From NCBI RefSeq assembly GCF_910592395.1, contig NC_088310.1, positions 26,119,491 through 26,183,490 of the forward strand: DNA of 64,000 nucleotides. Direction: 5' to 3'. Under the pieces are notes generated by a model that saw only the letters and a list, made by a program, of their open reading frames with translations, had not been told where the DNA came from and did not search any database. Numbering within the stretch: the stretch's first letter is position 1; each line of letters starts with the position of its first letter. This DNA is from Lineus longissimus (taxonomy: Eukaryota; Nemertea; Pilidiophora; Heteronemertea; Lineidae). This document shows positions 38,922 to 51,940 of the stretch, piece after piece. A program made the position numbers and the translations under genes.

Positions 38922-40826
38922 TTATTGTGTATTCATCACCTGAACATTAAAAGTGAATTCCGCCAATCCTCCTGTATTATTCGCCTTGATATGGTAGACA
39001 CCCTGGTCCCGCATATTCACATCAGGTAGGAGCAGAAAGGCACGATGGTAGCTTCGACCATTTATGTAAGTCTTCAACAGAACTTGACCTCGTGGAGTGG
39101 CGATGCTTACAGTCGGTGTCGGGTAGCCAATCACCAATACCTCGTACGACCTCTTACCACTGATTGGCGCCTGGTCCGTCCCGTCTGTTGCAATATCGGT
39201 TCGGTTACTGTTCCCAAGCCTGACGTAGATGGATGGCGACAAGTTCTCAAGAGCAGTTACAATCTCTGTTGACGTGGTCATCGTAATCGTGAAGCGAGTC
39301 GGGCCGGTTCCCTTGTCAAACAGGAGGATATGGTTCTGAAACAGGGCTGTGGCGTCCTTATTGCTGTTGAATGTGTAACACATATCGCTCACTTGATAGC
39401 TGTCATCTGTCAAACTATATGAGGGTCTTTGGTCCCCGATCACATTAGACTCACTGGATGGGTCGAAAGGAGCTTTCACACAGAACAATCTCGATGACTC
39501 CTTCCGTAGCTCCGCTCTATTCCCCGACTGATCCTCCTCCAGATATTCCAAGGTCATGTTGAAGGTCTGCGACATAAACATATTCCGCTTATAAACTCTG
39601 TTGCTTAGAGTGTGAATGCGAGGCCCTGCTGGTACCATCCTAAACCCGCCTAGGTCAGGCATGCTCAGTCTCCCAACGTTGTGCAATGTGAACTTGACAT
39701 CGAAGCAGGGATTCAGGGCATGGACTTCAAAATCGAGAATGTAGCTGTCTACGATGGTGCGATCAGTGAAGGTGATGGACGACTTTAGAGTGTAGAAGCC
39801 ACCTCGTTCCCTCTGGCCACGACCCGGGGCAATATAGAGGATCGGGTCCACTGTGACACCAGGATAAGCTGAAATTAAATAAATTGCAAAAACACAAATG
39901 AGTACTTGATCCTTCGAGTCCCGTTTGAAGACGCTTGGAGTTCAAGTACGTGATTTCAGGACTTTTTATGTAATTCCCACCCTTGGCGGGACGCTTCAAG
40001 TCGAGCAACGGCGGACATGTCCTTGCCATGATAGGCGAAGGTAAAGAGCGAAGTAGCCCGCGATTCGAAAATTGGGGTTTCTTACCCTCTCGGGTGAAAT
40101 GTCTGAGCCCTTACCTTCTGCTGGGAATCTTGATGCATTTGGAAAATTGATAGGATCAGTAATGAACCAGTTCATCTTCACCCTCGGGATGCTGTCTTTG
40201 GGGATGCCATTGACAGACAGTGCCATCTTTATTGGACTGGCCATACGCCTCTCCATCCCACTGATGAAGGCATCTTTGATGTGACTCAAGATGGCTTGTT
40301 GTACAGTCGCATTTTGACAAGTAGTCTGATTCTGAAGAGAAATTGAAGCTTTTGACAGCAGCTTCTTCTTGGGGATTGTCGTGAATCTTCGATAAACTGC
40401 CGCAGATAATCCGCTCCTTTACCACGAGGTTGGCACAACTACGAGCATGCCCGGTACAGAAAAAGCTTAGTGTCGATATCTGATGATGATTTACTTCCGT
40501 TATAGATTCTATGACGGAACCTTTTGCCTGTGTGTACCTCGATGTAAAATGTTCAACAACGCCGCCGAGCTGTACTTTCTTTGGGGCGTAATTAAATAGC
40601 AACATCGATGAAACCAACCAATCAGTGTGGTGGTATTCGCCTACTCAGCGTCTTCATTCGATTCGAGGTTTCCAACAAGAATGTTGCCTAAAGGAAACCT
40701 CCCTCAGGGTGCAAATCATCAACATAGGTAAAATTTTGCGGCAGGTTGGTTGTGACTTACCTGTGCTTTGATCCCTGCAAATCCCACCAAAAACAGAGCG
40801 ACACATTGTACGCCTATTCTCGCCAT
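38922..40826 (-). CDS. Secreted Ig-domain protein, copy B
   Basis: The same gene as copy A, with signal-peptide exon 40826-40761, a middle exon ending near 40115 and a last exon to the stop. The last-exon protein is identical to copy A, including the Ig-like C-terminus. It shares the one-base insertion in the middle exon seen in A. Its upstream flank is intact, unlike copy C. Confidence 0.6.
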
Positions 40827-41639
40827 TTTGCCAGTCAAGACTGTTGAATCACTGATGATGACGCTTACAGGTCAAACTCGACGTTTTTCTCTTTATTTAC
40901 TACAATTAATGGCATATTTACATTGGTGTTCATGAAGCGAGCGATGAGGCCTGTATCATAGCTTGTTTCAATTTGGTCAGGACTTAGCCTCAACCTGTTG
41001 AATCGACAATATTGACCTTTCTTCCCATATTTGCAGAAGAAATTTACAACCACGGACCAAATATTTGAAGTACTTGTTTAATTCCAATTGTTGCAAGCAA
41101 AACTGAAAAAAGACCGACAATTAGACAAAGCAATTCAAGCTGAACAAATCATCAAGGTAAGGGAGGGAGCACTTTCGAACACGTCACGCTGATGAAAGAA
41201 TGCCACATCAATCTGTATTTCACAGAGACCATGGATGCATCGGTATATGTATTTAAACCAGAGTATAGTAGAGCCAAACTGTGATTAGGGGAACATGACA
41301 ACTTCATGACATCTAAATTGACAGGGTCAAGCGGTATGATATCAAATTATATAAACATTTGTGTGATGGAATAATCAAAACAAGAGCAGTAAAAGTTATT
41401 CACTTAGAGAACACCACGCGATACATACACGTAAATTAAGGTTACTTCATCACGATGCGGATGACGAAGAACCACACAGGTCTAGTGATAAATGGAGTGG
41501 TTGACGAGTTGATGGACGAACGGACCGGAGTAGCCAGGTGGATTGATCATTCTGCTATTTCGACAGAAATAGTTAGCACACTATGCAGCTTGCGTTTTGT
41601 GCCTTGAGTCTCTGGAGCTTCTAATTGGAGCTTCTAATT

Positions 41640-43743
41640 CTAGACGATGCGAATGGTGTAGAACTGTCCGCATAATTCCTTAGACACTTCAACTTTCGTG
41701 GTGGCGAGAACAAAACTAAAGTCATCAGCACGCCATTCTCGTTCCTGGCATTTAGTATACTCGTCCCCATCCTCTGACGACACAAGTTGCTTGTAGCTAA
41801 AAGCAAGGAACACAAATGGTGATCAAATAGATAGATAATTTGAAATAACTAGTGTCATCCCGGCGAAACGGGACTGGTGGAGTGTGAAAGGACAAAGTTA
41901 ACGTCTTACAAAAGTACCGTATGTGATTGGACAATTACTGATCCGACATCCTCCGAGAAAAAAAACCGGATTGTTCCTGATTGGCCAACATGACCGGAAG
42001 TCGCCCCAAAAGTGCTTTAGAAACTGCCTTTTTGGTCGAAAATAGAGTTATTCGGAAGTAAAGCTTACTTTTCATCCTTGAGAATACTCCTATCCATGAT
42101 TTTAGCCATCAGATCCTTGACCACAAGCACCTTATCAAAGTCTTGCGTCAATTTATCGAAGTCATCGCTCTCCTCCATATTGATAACCAATGGTTTGCCA
42201 AACCTGGGAAGAGAACGATGAGAAGGATACGTGTCAAAAAATGCGCCAACTTGCATAGCAAGTTTCATCAAAGGAAACCGAAGTATCGACGATTGCGTCT
42301 CTGCAGTTAAAGAGATTGTAACTGTAAGTAAGTTTGTTTGGACAGTGTCTGGAGTGTGGATTTACCCCATGAACTTGACCTTCCTCCATATATATACATG
42401 TAGGCCCTAGAACCAGAAAAAATGTCATAAGTAATAGTTTATGACAGGCTAGAACTGCTGATGATATCAAGATTGAGCGAAGGGATAGCAATGATTTTCC
42501 GAAGTTCAGATCCAGTTTCCACACAAGATGCGATGGCATGCAGAATTTAAGCAGTTCTTTTACCGGATGATCCACATACCTGATAGAGCCCATTACAGCT
42601 CTTCTGATAGGAGGTCCCTGCATGTCCAAGGCGGGTGCTGCCGCGAACAGCACATTTGTGTCGCGGTACTTTAGGAAAGTGACGGCGTTACCAGATTGGT
42701 CGATGATGAGTGGCCACCTGGAAGTAAGCATCAAAAATTGAATCATACTCAGCCAAAACTCACTTACATTTGTATCATTGTATGAAGTATTTCAATATAC
42801 TTTATTGACGACGTTTTTTCATATCTCAAATTCCTCGTACAGTAGGCTACAACTTAGTTTAGTAGACGATTTATGCACAGGACTTTGGACGACAGACCTT
42901 CGCAGACTGTAATTGTAATTTGTCGTTCGTAGGGGTCGCAAAACTGGTCAGTTTGGAAGAGAAACCACCAAAGCAACAGGACGATAGGCAGCATGTTGGT
43001 TGGTCAGCGAGGGTCCTGAAGGGATGTGTCCGGGAAGAACACAAAAAACAGGAGGACTTACCGTCCCGAAGATTTCAATTCGTCACTATCAAGAGTGTTA
43101 GCAAGTGCTTTTAGTCCAATCTCAACTCCCATCATTACCAATGATTCCTTGGGTTTCTCTGAAAATATAAGACAGGACCAAAATAAGTACCTCATCAATT
43201 TGATGGAATACCAACACTTGCAACAGCTCGTGTGGACTTGGAGGCCGAATATCAATGGGCAATGATTCTGCTTTCGCTTTTACTCTTTTTGACGTTCTTT
43301 ACTCATCATGGTGGTGACATTCGCCTTACTTGTTTCTGTGTCACGATGAGGTCTGACAATCCTTGGGAAAAGGAATCGACATCACTCATCTCGTTTGAAC
43401 ACAGAAGATTTGTTTCCTCTCTTCGTTTGGTTTACAGCGACTATGTCTGCGTACGTAGGCTACATGCATCTCGTGTCGCTACGACACTCTGTTGAACCTC
43501 CTGTACGTCACGGCGTCTGGACGCCCTTACCATATCGGTTGTTTGTGGTTTCCAAGTTTATTGACAGGCCTACATCTTGAGAAATATGTTTAGCATACCT
43601 TGTTTTGGTGCTGCAGCGGGTGCCTTTGCAGGAGCTGCCTTCGCAGGAGCTGCCTTCTTCGCTACTGGTTTAGCAGCAGGAACCTTGGCCGGAGCAGCCT
43701 TCTTGGCAGTGGCGCCTTTCGCTGGAGCTGGTTTGGGTGGCAT
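41640..43743 (-). CDS. Small dynein/AAA-like protein with Lys/Ala/Pro tail, copy B
   Basis: The same five-exon structure as copy A with all junctions conserved. The visible protein difference is one residue in the tail (VAKKAAPAK here, VAKNAAPAK in A). No breaks were seen. Confidence 0.72.
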
Positions 43744-45753
43744 ATCGTTTGTTCCTCTGTCCCCTGTGTCTCTTAAAATGTCACTGGTTGAGAATATCAA
43801 TGCAAAACCTTTACCTCATGCCACTAATAAGCAATTACAGAATTATTAGACTTAGTATGAAAAAAGCTTTTTGTATGAATACCATGCATGAACTGTGCCA
43901 ATATAAGGCCTGTTTGCTATCGCTGTTGGTAAAGCAAGGATTACCGAGCGCAAATAACACAAAGTAACACATTCGTCAGCAATCTATACCCCGTACTATG
44001 GTTGACCCAGCTACTACCCTTAAAGGCTATTGGTGCCTCAATACGTTAACTATCGATCGAACGCCTAGATGGCATAGCCTTGTAAGCTCACTCGATTGTG
44101 AAATGGGTAACACTGTCAACAAAGATCCAGTGGTGATGAACAAATGCAACAAACGAATGTCAAATATTCCTTACTGGCCTCCTACATATCGACGATAGAA
44201 ACTAGACAACCCAAAACCAAGCACATGCGTTAAGAGAAGTAACGATATATTGATCAAAATAACACCAAATTTGGCGATCAAATGGAACAGATTGTTGCGA
44301 ATACTGATTCCCCATAGAGCAGTTAGAAAGATCTTTTAGCTTATTACTAACAGCGGATATATTGCAATTTTCGGATAAAAGAAGATTTCTAGAAAATACT
44401 ATTTCTAGATCTCTACATGACCGACGTTTTAATAAATGAATAAAACAATACGGCATCAATTATTAACGACTTACATGTATATTGTTGTTTATTGGTAAAA
44501 CTGGTTACAAGTGACATTCAATTAAAATGCATCAATATGCTACATTGTATGAAAAACAATGGCATTCTGATGTACACATAACATTTTTTAGTTAATGAAC
44601 GAGGTTACATGTATCTGAGTGTCGAAAAGGCTACATGTATCTCTTACGTACAGCATCGAATTTGATGAATATGCACATGTACAAGTGATACTCGTTTTCC
44701 ATGTATAATTCGAAGTTGAATCATGTGAAGCTAACTTTGCATCTGGTTGGCCTTGAGTAACTTATTATAGGTGATATCACTACCGATTTCGGCGCAGCTG
44801 GATTATGATTTTTTTCGGAATTCGGATGGGATGTCGGCGAGGGATTACCATAACCATCTTTGATTATTTCAACTCAGCGTTCAATATAAGTCAGTGACAG
44901 TTGCAAAAAATACATTGTTCCTCAGTCCTTATCTTTCTCACAGCAAATGGAAATGAGGCAATGAAGTTAGTAGAAGCATGTCAACTTCAATTCGGCCATA
45001 ACCCGATAGGAATGGGATCGTGTTACAGACCTGGCGTTCCCGTGGATCGCGAAATAAGATATACATGTAACGGTAAGTGAAAAGATCCTCAAGATGAGAT
45101 TCGGCATGTGGGTTAGTCATATTTTCGAAAATATCGGAAGACGGCCATTTCATGGATTTGCCGAGTGAGTGAAAAAAAGTGCTGATCGAGTATGAGTTAA
45201 AGCTCGATGAGCACCGACATTACAGGGTGTCCCATATGCAGTGTAAGGTCATCTTCAATATGAGATTCATTTGGTCTATTTGCCATTATCATTGAAGGCA
45301 ATTAAATGTAAAATGAATTAGTTAACGAATCGAATCAAATAGTTAAATGCCTTGCCAATAATCGGTAAAGAAAATAGGAAAAATAACAAGAAATTAATAG
45401 ACTCTTGATTGAAACATGCTTTTAGTGTAATTATTGGATATGGCGATTTGGAAATCTGAAGTAGGAAAAAGCATTCGGTTAGAATAAACAACCTGACGGT
45501 ATATTTGTATTTGTGATCAGTAATATATATGCCATGGATGAATTAAGGTGTTATGCGTATGATTTTACAAGGCATATACCGGATTGGTCTGAGCAAAATG
45601 TGTTTGGTGTTAATGTCTTGTCTTTTTGGTAAACTGCATACGCCATATCATCTACAAACATGGTAGGTATAGCATGATACATGCAAACGGTAAAATGAAT
45701 GTAACCCTTTTCTAATCACATTTCTCTCTACTTTCCAGGACATTCGATTGAAA

Positions 45754-46917
45754 ATGGCGGAAACAAGCTTCGATGACAATATAACGACGACCGTTGCACT
45801 ACTCAAACCACTTCATCGGGCGCGGTTCATGCCACAATCAGAAGGCAAGAACATTGCCGCCTTTGTTGGCCTGTGTCCGGTTCTTCTCTCGATATGTATC
45901 TTTGGATTCTTCGGGAATACACTTTCCTTCGTGGTAATGTTTAAGGAAAAGCACCGAAGTTCCTCAAATTTTCTCATGCAAGCTTTGGCAATAGCAGACA
46001 ATTTTGTTCTGTTGTTTTTCATCGTACACGTATATTTTGTTGTCCCGACCGTCTATGATTTTACGTTAGCATTCAAAGAAGGGTACGACTTCCAAATGCT
46101 TGCTAGAAACTTCACTGGCTTTGGTCTTTGGCTGAGCAAGACCATTTCGATCTACATCGTGGTCTACATGACAGCGGAACGAACTGTGGCCGTTTGTCTG
46201 CCGTTTAAAGCAGTCACTTGGTGTTCATACAGGAATGCGGTGATTGGCCTACTAATTGTTATAATTTTCTCGATAATGTACAATTTGCCAAAGTTGTGGT
46301 ATTATCATTGGCCGATTTACGTGTACGATCCATACTTTGGCTACGAGAGACCAAAAACTGTCCCTTACCTGGCCTTTGACGCACTGTTTTCTGAAGTGTA
46401 CATTACAGCTTTTTACTTTGTCTTTATCTTTGTAATTCCGCTAACGTTGCTGGTTGTCATGAACACCAAACTCATTCTGACGTTACGGCGAGCCAAGGCA
46501 GCGCGTGGTGACATGGCACAAGGCAAGGGAAAGAAAGGGGACAAGATCACTGAAAAGATCGTCGGGGTGGTAACCGCGTTCATTGTTTTGGAGTTTCCTT
46601 CACTTGTAGCCAACGCTGCTCTGTTGATTGAAGTAAAATCGAATCCTGGGGTACCACCATCAGCAGCCGCAGACATTGCATCGAGGTTGTGTTATGTATT
46701 GTCGGCTACAAACTCGTTCATCAACTTTTTCATTTACTGTCTAGCTGGGGAGAAGTTCCGTCGTCAGGTCCTGTGCCTGCTTGGTTGTGCTAAGCCTTCT
46801 ATGTCTGGCCCGGCATCGGTGTCAACGGTCTCTTCTAATGCCCCAAATGGAACAAAATCGGGCTCGCAGATGCCACAAAACGGAAACTCCATAATGAACG
46901 AGGAAAGAAGGATATAG
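45754..46917 (+). CDS. Rhodopsin-class peptide-type GPCR, copy C
   Basis: A 387-residue receptor. Compared with copy B I find one residue change, YDFHML to YDFQML in the first extracellular loop before TM3. All helices and motifs are intact and the 5' splice acceptor is kept. It is apparently functional despite the insertion further down the same unit. Confidence 0.88.
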   Translation: MAETSFDDNITTTVALLKPLHRARFMPQSEGKNIAAFVGLCPVLLSICIFGFFGNTLSFVVMFKEKHRSSSNFLMQALAIADNFVLLFFIVHVYFVVPTVYDFTLAFKEGYDFQMLARNFTGFGLWLSKTISIYIVVYMTAERTVAVCLPFKAVTWCSYRNAVIGLLIVIIFSIMYNLPKLWYYHWPIYVYDPYFGYERPKTVPYLAFDALFSEVYITAFYFVFIFVIPLTLLVVMNTKLILTLRRAKAARGDMAQGKGKKGDKITEKIVGVVTAFIVLEFPSLVANAALLIEVKSNPGVPPSAAADIASRLCYVLSATNSFINFFIYCLAGEKFRRQVLCLLGCAKPSMSGPASVSTVSSNAPNGTKSGSQMPQNGNSIMNEERRI

Positions 46918-48557
46918 AGATTTCTCAGTATGAAGAATGAGCATGTACATATTTTCTGCGATAGCAGCGTCGACAACTATGTACAGTCGAATATTTTTAA
47001 ATTGTTTTATCTTCATGATGTAATTTCCATATCGGGTGCAACTTTTTTGTTGGACGTGATAAGCTGTGGTTTATCGTTGCTCTTATTTTTGATTAATTTC
47101 TTGATACCAAGAATTCTTGGTGATACTAATATCATAATAAATTGGTAATTGTCACAATGGTGACGGGACTCATGCTAGCTATTCTCTCTTATCACAAATG
47201 TGCTACGAATGGCGCAACGGGGTATAACCGTATAGGGTAGAAGTCCTTGACTGCATGATTGAGGCTTGTAGTCATGGACGCCTAACATACGGTTCCCTGT
47301 AGTATCGAACGGTGGCTGGTAAAGGATATCAGACCATTTTTTTGCTTTTGGTATTATCTCCAGAACTCGACTTTTTATCTCGAGCGCTCGACTCGCCCGG
47401 GGGACGACATTCGAAAAGGAAAGACGCGATCGTCCACTGATCATGCTCCCATACGCCCGCCGCGCTTACTGAGCGATTCGCCGTTGTACTCGAATGCAAG
47501 TTAACTGGATGCAGGGAGTAAAATTGGATCGATTAGCAATTGCACACCTATACCGTGCACAGATCGGTGCATTGCAGCTCCAACTCCTTCGTTCCGAGAC
47601 TCCACTCCAAACCAATGGACTCATCGCCATTTATAGTTTAGCCTTTCATTATATGTCGTAACCGGTATAGGCGATTGCATGGCAGGAGCCGTCTTTCATT
47701 CGTCTGTATGTTAGTAATGACACCGCAACTCGTTCTAAGTGCCTAAAATGGTTCATTTAGAATGTACTGTATTACCGAATGATCAAGATATTCAATGACA
47801 TTCGGCTTGCTGATGCTACCCGTCGTTTGATTTTTAACAAGATAGGAATTACTCGATATTTAGATCCGAACAGAAGTCTCAATACCCTTTTCGACGACGT
47901 TCTTGACATCAATCATGATATCGATCGGCACACCTGAGGGCTTGACTAATATAAATGTTCTTGGTTGGACGGTTCCTCGTCGCGGCCTTGCTCGGGTTTC
48001 AAGTACCATCATCTCCCGCCAAGGGCGACCATTTTAATTATCAAACTTCTTTTACAAGTATTTACGCTTGGGGGTCCTTGGAGAGTCGAGTATTCAGGTA
48101 TTCGGACTACCAGGTTTGACTAATCAATATAGCTCCTTGCTATGATTTGAGAACGTTTTTACTAGTATTGTAAATATTAGTACATGTATGTATATCACGT
48201 CATCAAAATAAAGCATGTGAGGAAATATTTCGAGTTAACTACTCTCTTTTATTCGTATATTTCAATTGAAATCCATATAATGTCGATCATAATACACATA
48301 CTCGAGCCAATTCGTAACACTCCAAAATGAAAATTATACAGCATTGCCAAGCGAGCATTGGTTCTCAGCTCGTTGTCGCTCAAGGTGAGATAGAGTGGTA
48401 AGGATGAATTTCCGACTCTCACTCCGACACAGCTTTGAGACTAAATACAAGATGGCTGCCTTGACAGCCATATTGAAATTCAGATAACACCAATTTTCGA
48501 ATTGGGTGTTGCCCTGATGACTACCAGCACACTGAAGAAAAATTGACGAATGTCGAC

Positions 48558-50464
48558 TTATTGTGTATTCATCACCTGAACATTAAAAGTGAATTCCGCC
48601 AATCCTCCTGTATTTTTCGCCTTGATATGGTAGACACCCTGGTCCCGCATATTCACATCAGGTAGGAGCAGAAAGGCACGATGGTAGCTTCGACCATTTA
48701 TGTAAGTCTTCAACAGAAATTGACCTCGTGGAGTGGCGATGCTTACAGTCGGTGTCGGGTAGCCAATCACCAATACCTCGTACGACCTCTTACCACTGAT
48801 TGGCGCCTGGTCTGTCCCGTCTGTTGCAATATCGGTTCGGTTACTGTTCCCCAGCCTGACGTAGATGGATGGCGACAAGTTCTCAAGAGCAGTTACAATC
48901 TCTGTTGACGTGGTCATCGTAATCGTGAAGGGAGTCGGGCCGGTTCCCTTGGCAAACAGGAGGATATGGTTCTGAAACAGGGCTGTGGCGTCCTTATTGC
49001 TGTTGAATGTGGAACACATATCGCTCACTTGATAGCTGTAATCTGTCAAACTGAATGAGGTTCTTCGGTCCCCGACCACATAAGACTCACTGGATGGGTC
49101 GAAAGGAGCTTTCACACAGAACAATCTCGATGACTCCTTCCGTAGCTCCGCTCTATTCCCCGACTGATCCTCCTCCAGATATTCCAAGGTCATGTTGAAG
49201 GTCTGCGACATAAACATATTCCGCTTATAAACTCTGTTGCTTAGAGTGTGAATGCGAGGCCCTGCTGGTATCATCCTTAACCCGCCTAGGTCAGGCATGC
49301 TCAGTCTCACAACGTTGTGCAATGTGAACTTGACATCGAAGCAGGGATTCAGGGCATGGAATTCAAAATCGAGAATGTAGCTGTCTACGATGGTGCGATC
49401 AGTGAAGGTGATGGACGACTTTAGAGTGTAGAAGCCACCTCGTTCCCTCTGGTCACGACCCGGGGCAATATAGAGGATCGGGTCCACTGTGACACCAGGA
49501 TAAGCTGAAATTAAATAAATTGCAAAAACACAAATGAGTACTTGATCCTTCGATTCCCGTTTGAAGACGCTTGGAGTTCTAGTACGTGATTTCAGGACTT
49601 TTTATGTAATTCCCACCCTTGGCGGGACGCTTCAAGTCGAGCAACGGCGGACATGTCCTTGCCATGATAGGCGAAGGTAAAGAGCGAAGTAGCCCGCGAT
49701 TCGAAAATTGGGGTTTCTTACCCTCTCGGGTGAAATGTCTGAGCCCTTACCTTCTGCTGGGAATCTTGATGCATTTGGAAAATTGATAGGATCAGTAATG
49801 AACCAGTTCATCTTCACCCTCGGGATGCTGTCTATGGGGATGCTGTCTATGGGGATGACATTGACAGACAGTGCCATCTTTACTATTGGACTGGCTATAC
49901 GCTTCTCCATCCCACTGATGAAGACATCTTTGATGTGACTCAAGATGGCTTGTTGTACAGTCGCATTTTGACAAGTAGTCTGATTCTGAAGAGAAATTGA
50001 AGCTTTTGACAGCAGCTTCTTCTTGGGGATTGTCGTGAATCTTCGATAAACTGCAGCAGATAATCGCTCCTTTACCACGAGGTTGGCACAACTACGAGCA
50101 TGCCCGGTACAGAACAAGCTTAAAGTGTCGATATATGATGATGATTTACCTCCGTTATAGATTCTATGACGGAACCTTTTGCCTGTGTGTACCTCGATGT
50201 AAAATGTTCAACAACGCCACCGGGCTGTACTTTCTTTGGGGCGTAATTAAATAGCAACATCGATGAAACCAACCAATCAGTGTGGTGGTATTCGCCTACT
50301 CAGCGTCTTCATTCGATTCGCGGTTTCCAACAAGAATGTTGCCTAAAGGAAATCGTCAACATAGGTAAAAATTTATCGGCAGGTTGGTGGTGACTTACCT
50401 GTGCTTTGATCCCTGCAAATCCCACCAAAAACAGAGCGACACATTGTACGCCTATTCTCGCCAT
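48558..50464 (-). CDS. Secreted Ig-domain protein, copy C (diverged, promoter displaced)
   Basis: The signal-peptide exon starts at 50464. In the middle exon the reading frame from FCTGHARSC onward stays open to the donor, where A and B are broken by one base. Copy C also has small in-frame insertions there (a repeated IPIDS unit). The last exon differs from A/B at 16 of 309 residues by my hand count, with only about three silent changes. The virus-like insert begins about 34 bp upstream of the start codon, so the original promoter is gone; the gene may be silent or driven from the insert. Function unknown. Confidence 0.6.
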
Positions 50465-50498
50465 TTTGCCAGTCAAGACTGTTGAATCACTGATGATG

Positions 50499-50715
50499 CT
50501 TGAATCGAAAATTGTGGACAGAGTCATATCCTGCAATACATATGGTAACATATGCTGACCAAAACAATGGTCGTATCCCAAACCATTACATGTATTAAAC
50601 AATACACAACAGTGATTAATCATTGTTGCTTGAATCTATTGAAAATATTGTTGACAGAGTCTGCATGTACATGGTAACATATGCTGACCAAACAATACTC
50701 ACGTCCCAAAGTATT
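50499..50715. repeat. Diverged direct repeat at left end of the insert
   Basis: Two units about 130 bp apart share CTTGAATC, GACAGAGTC, TGGTAACATATGCTGACCAAA and ACAAT. They lie directly at the left boundary and may be part of the element's terminal region. Confidence 0.6.
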
Positions 50716-50720
50716 ACAAA

Positions 50721-50820
50721 GGTCTATTGTTCGTTTATGCGTTTATCCGACAGAATTTCGAGAAATTCGAAAATATTTTCGAAAATTCTGTCGGATAAAC
50801 GCATTAAGACACAATAGGCC
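50721..50820. repeat. 100-bp palindrome near left end
   Basis: The arms TGCGTTTATCCGACAGAATT (from 50738) and its complement (to about 50803) are perfect, and pairing extends outward imperfectly to GGTCTATTGT (50721) and ACAATAGGCC (50820). The centre is an AT-rich TTCGAAAATATTTTCGAA. Such a hairpin could be a replication origin, a viral telomere or a foldback element. Confidence 0.8.
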
Positions 50821-50834
50821 TTTTCATGTCTTTG

Positions 50835-50936
50835 GCAAGCAAAAATAATTAATGACTGCAACATCTGATATGGCCATTGTAATTTGCAAGCACAAATAAT
50901 TAATGACTGCAACATCTGATATGGCCATTGTACAAC
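50835..50936. repeat. 51-bp tandem repeat, two units
   Basis: Two 51-bp units beginning GCAAGCA and sharing AATAATTAATGACTGCAAC and ATCTGATATGGCCATTGTA differ at very few bases. They lie between the palindrome and the capsid-like gene and may be regulatory. Confidence 0.8.
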
Positions 50937-51079
50937 TGAATATCACTATGGTTTAAAGGCAAATGTTATTCTGATGAAATATCTTTCACCAGATTTAAGC
51001 GCTGTGTGACACATTGGTTTTTAGAGGCCTTAATTTTGCCTGGAAAATGTAACATAATTTTACTAGTAAATAAATAGAA

Positions 51080-51940
51080 ATGGCGACAGGTTACTTATTA
51101 AATACCGAAAGGGCACATAAGATTCCACTTGGTTTGAAAGCTGAGAGGCAGCATCATATCATCACTCATAACCCCTCATCTGCAAATCCCAAAGAAACAC
51201 TGTATGTTAGAATACCGGCATTGCGAGAGAATACATTCTTTGTACCTAAATCTCTTTATCTGTCTGCTGATGTAACCATTTCTGGTGATTCTAAAAATAG
51301 TGTTGTAAATAATCTTGGTAGAAACCTAATCTCAAAGATGGTGGTTAAGTGGGGAACAGAGCAGATATTTGACCTTGACGAATACAGTCATTATTCTACA
51401 TTCAAGACAGAGGAGGAAAGAAAAGATAGAGTTTTTCAGGGTATTCAGTCAAAAAATCTTAGAGAATTAAGATCAGGAGTCGCTGAAGCTGATGTCACTG
51501 GAGAAACAGCTAATGAAAAGACATTAAAGAAAGTGTTTGACAAGAAGTACAAAATACCGTTAGATTTTGAACTATTCCAAAATCATGCTCCATTTTACAA
51601 GTTTCCAATTCAAGAAGATGTTATCATTGAAATCACATTAGCACCAAAGGAAGAGATCATAGTTACCGCAACCACAGCAAGTATGGGCTACAAACTAGAG
51701 AATATTTGTTTTGAATATGACACCGTAACCAACAAAATGATTGCTAGTCAATTGAGTAACAAGTACAATTCTGGATTCTCAATATTTTATGATTGGGTAG
51801 ACCATTTTAAGACAGTCAATGTTACTGCTAATGAAACACTAATTAATGAGAACATCAACTTTCCAAGAATGTCTATTAAAGGATTATTATTACTATTTGT
51901 GTCTGACTATGTAGATGCAAGCAGTTTGACGTTTTACTGA
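51080..51940 (+). CDS. Capsid-like protein of the element, C-terminally truncated
   Basis: The ORF has 286 residues. It is rich in predicted beta strands (RENTFFVPKSLYLSADVTI, LISKMVVKWGTEQIF, APFYKFPIQEDVIIEITLAP) and lacks a signal peptide or membrane helix. This pattern fits a jelly-roll major capsid protein of a DNA virus, but I see no decisive motif. I recall uncharacterised homologues in other invertebrate genomes; not verified. The last few residues after DYVDAS come from the edge of the 411-bp inverted duplication (starting 51918), so the natural C-terminus is lost. Start ATG has context AATAGAAATGG. Confidence 0.5.
   Translation: MATGYLLNTERAHKIPLGLKAERQHHIITHNPSSANPKETLYVRIPALRENTFFVPKSLYLSADVTISGDSKNSVVNNLGRNLISKMVVKWGTEQIFDLDEYSHYSTFKTEEERKDRVFQGIQSKNLRELRSGVAEADVTGETANEKTLKKVFDKKYKIPLDFELFQNHAPFYKFPIQEDVIIEITLAPKEEIIVTATTASMGYKLENICFEYDTVTNKMIASQLSNKYNSGFSIFYDWVDHFKTVNVTANETLINENINFPRMSIKGLLLLFVSDYVDASSLTFY

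Larger units (their letters stand above)
35995..45622. repeat. Tandem segmental duplication, unit B
   Basis: This is the second copy of the GPCR-Ig-AAA unit, joined head to tail to unit A. It is closest to A in the Ig gene (identical protein) and closest to C in the GPCR (two residues longer than A), a mosaic pattern expected from gene conversion or unequal exchange. Confidence 0.93.
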
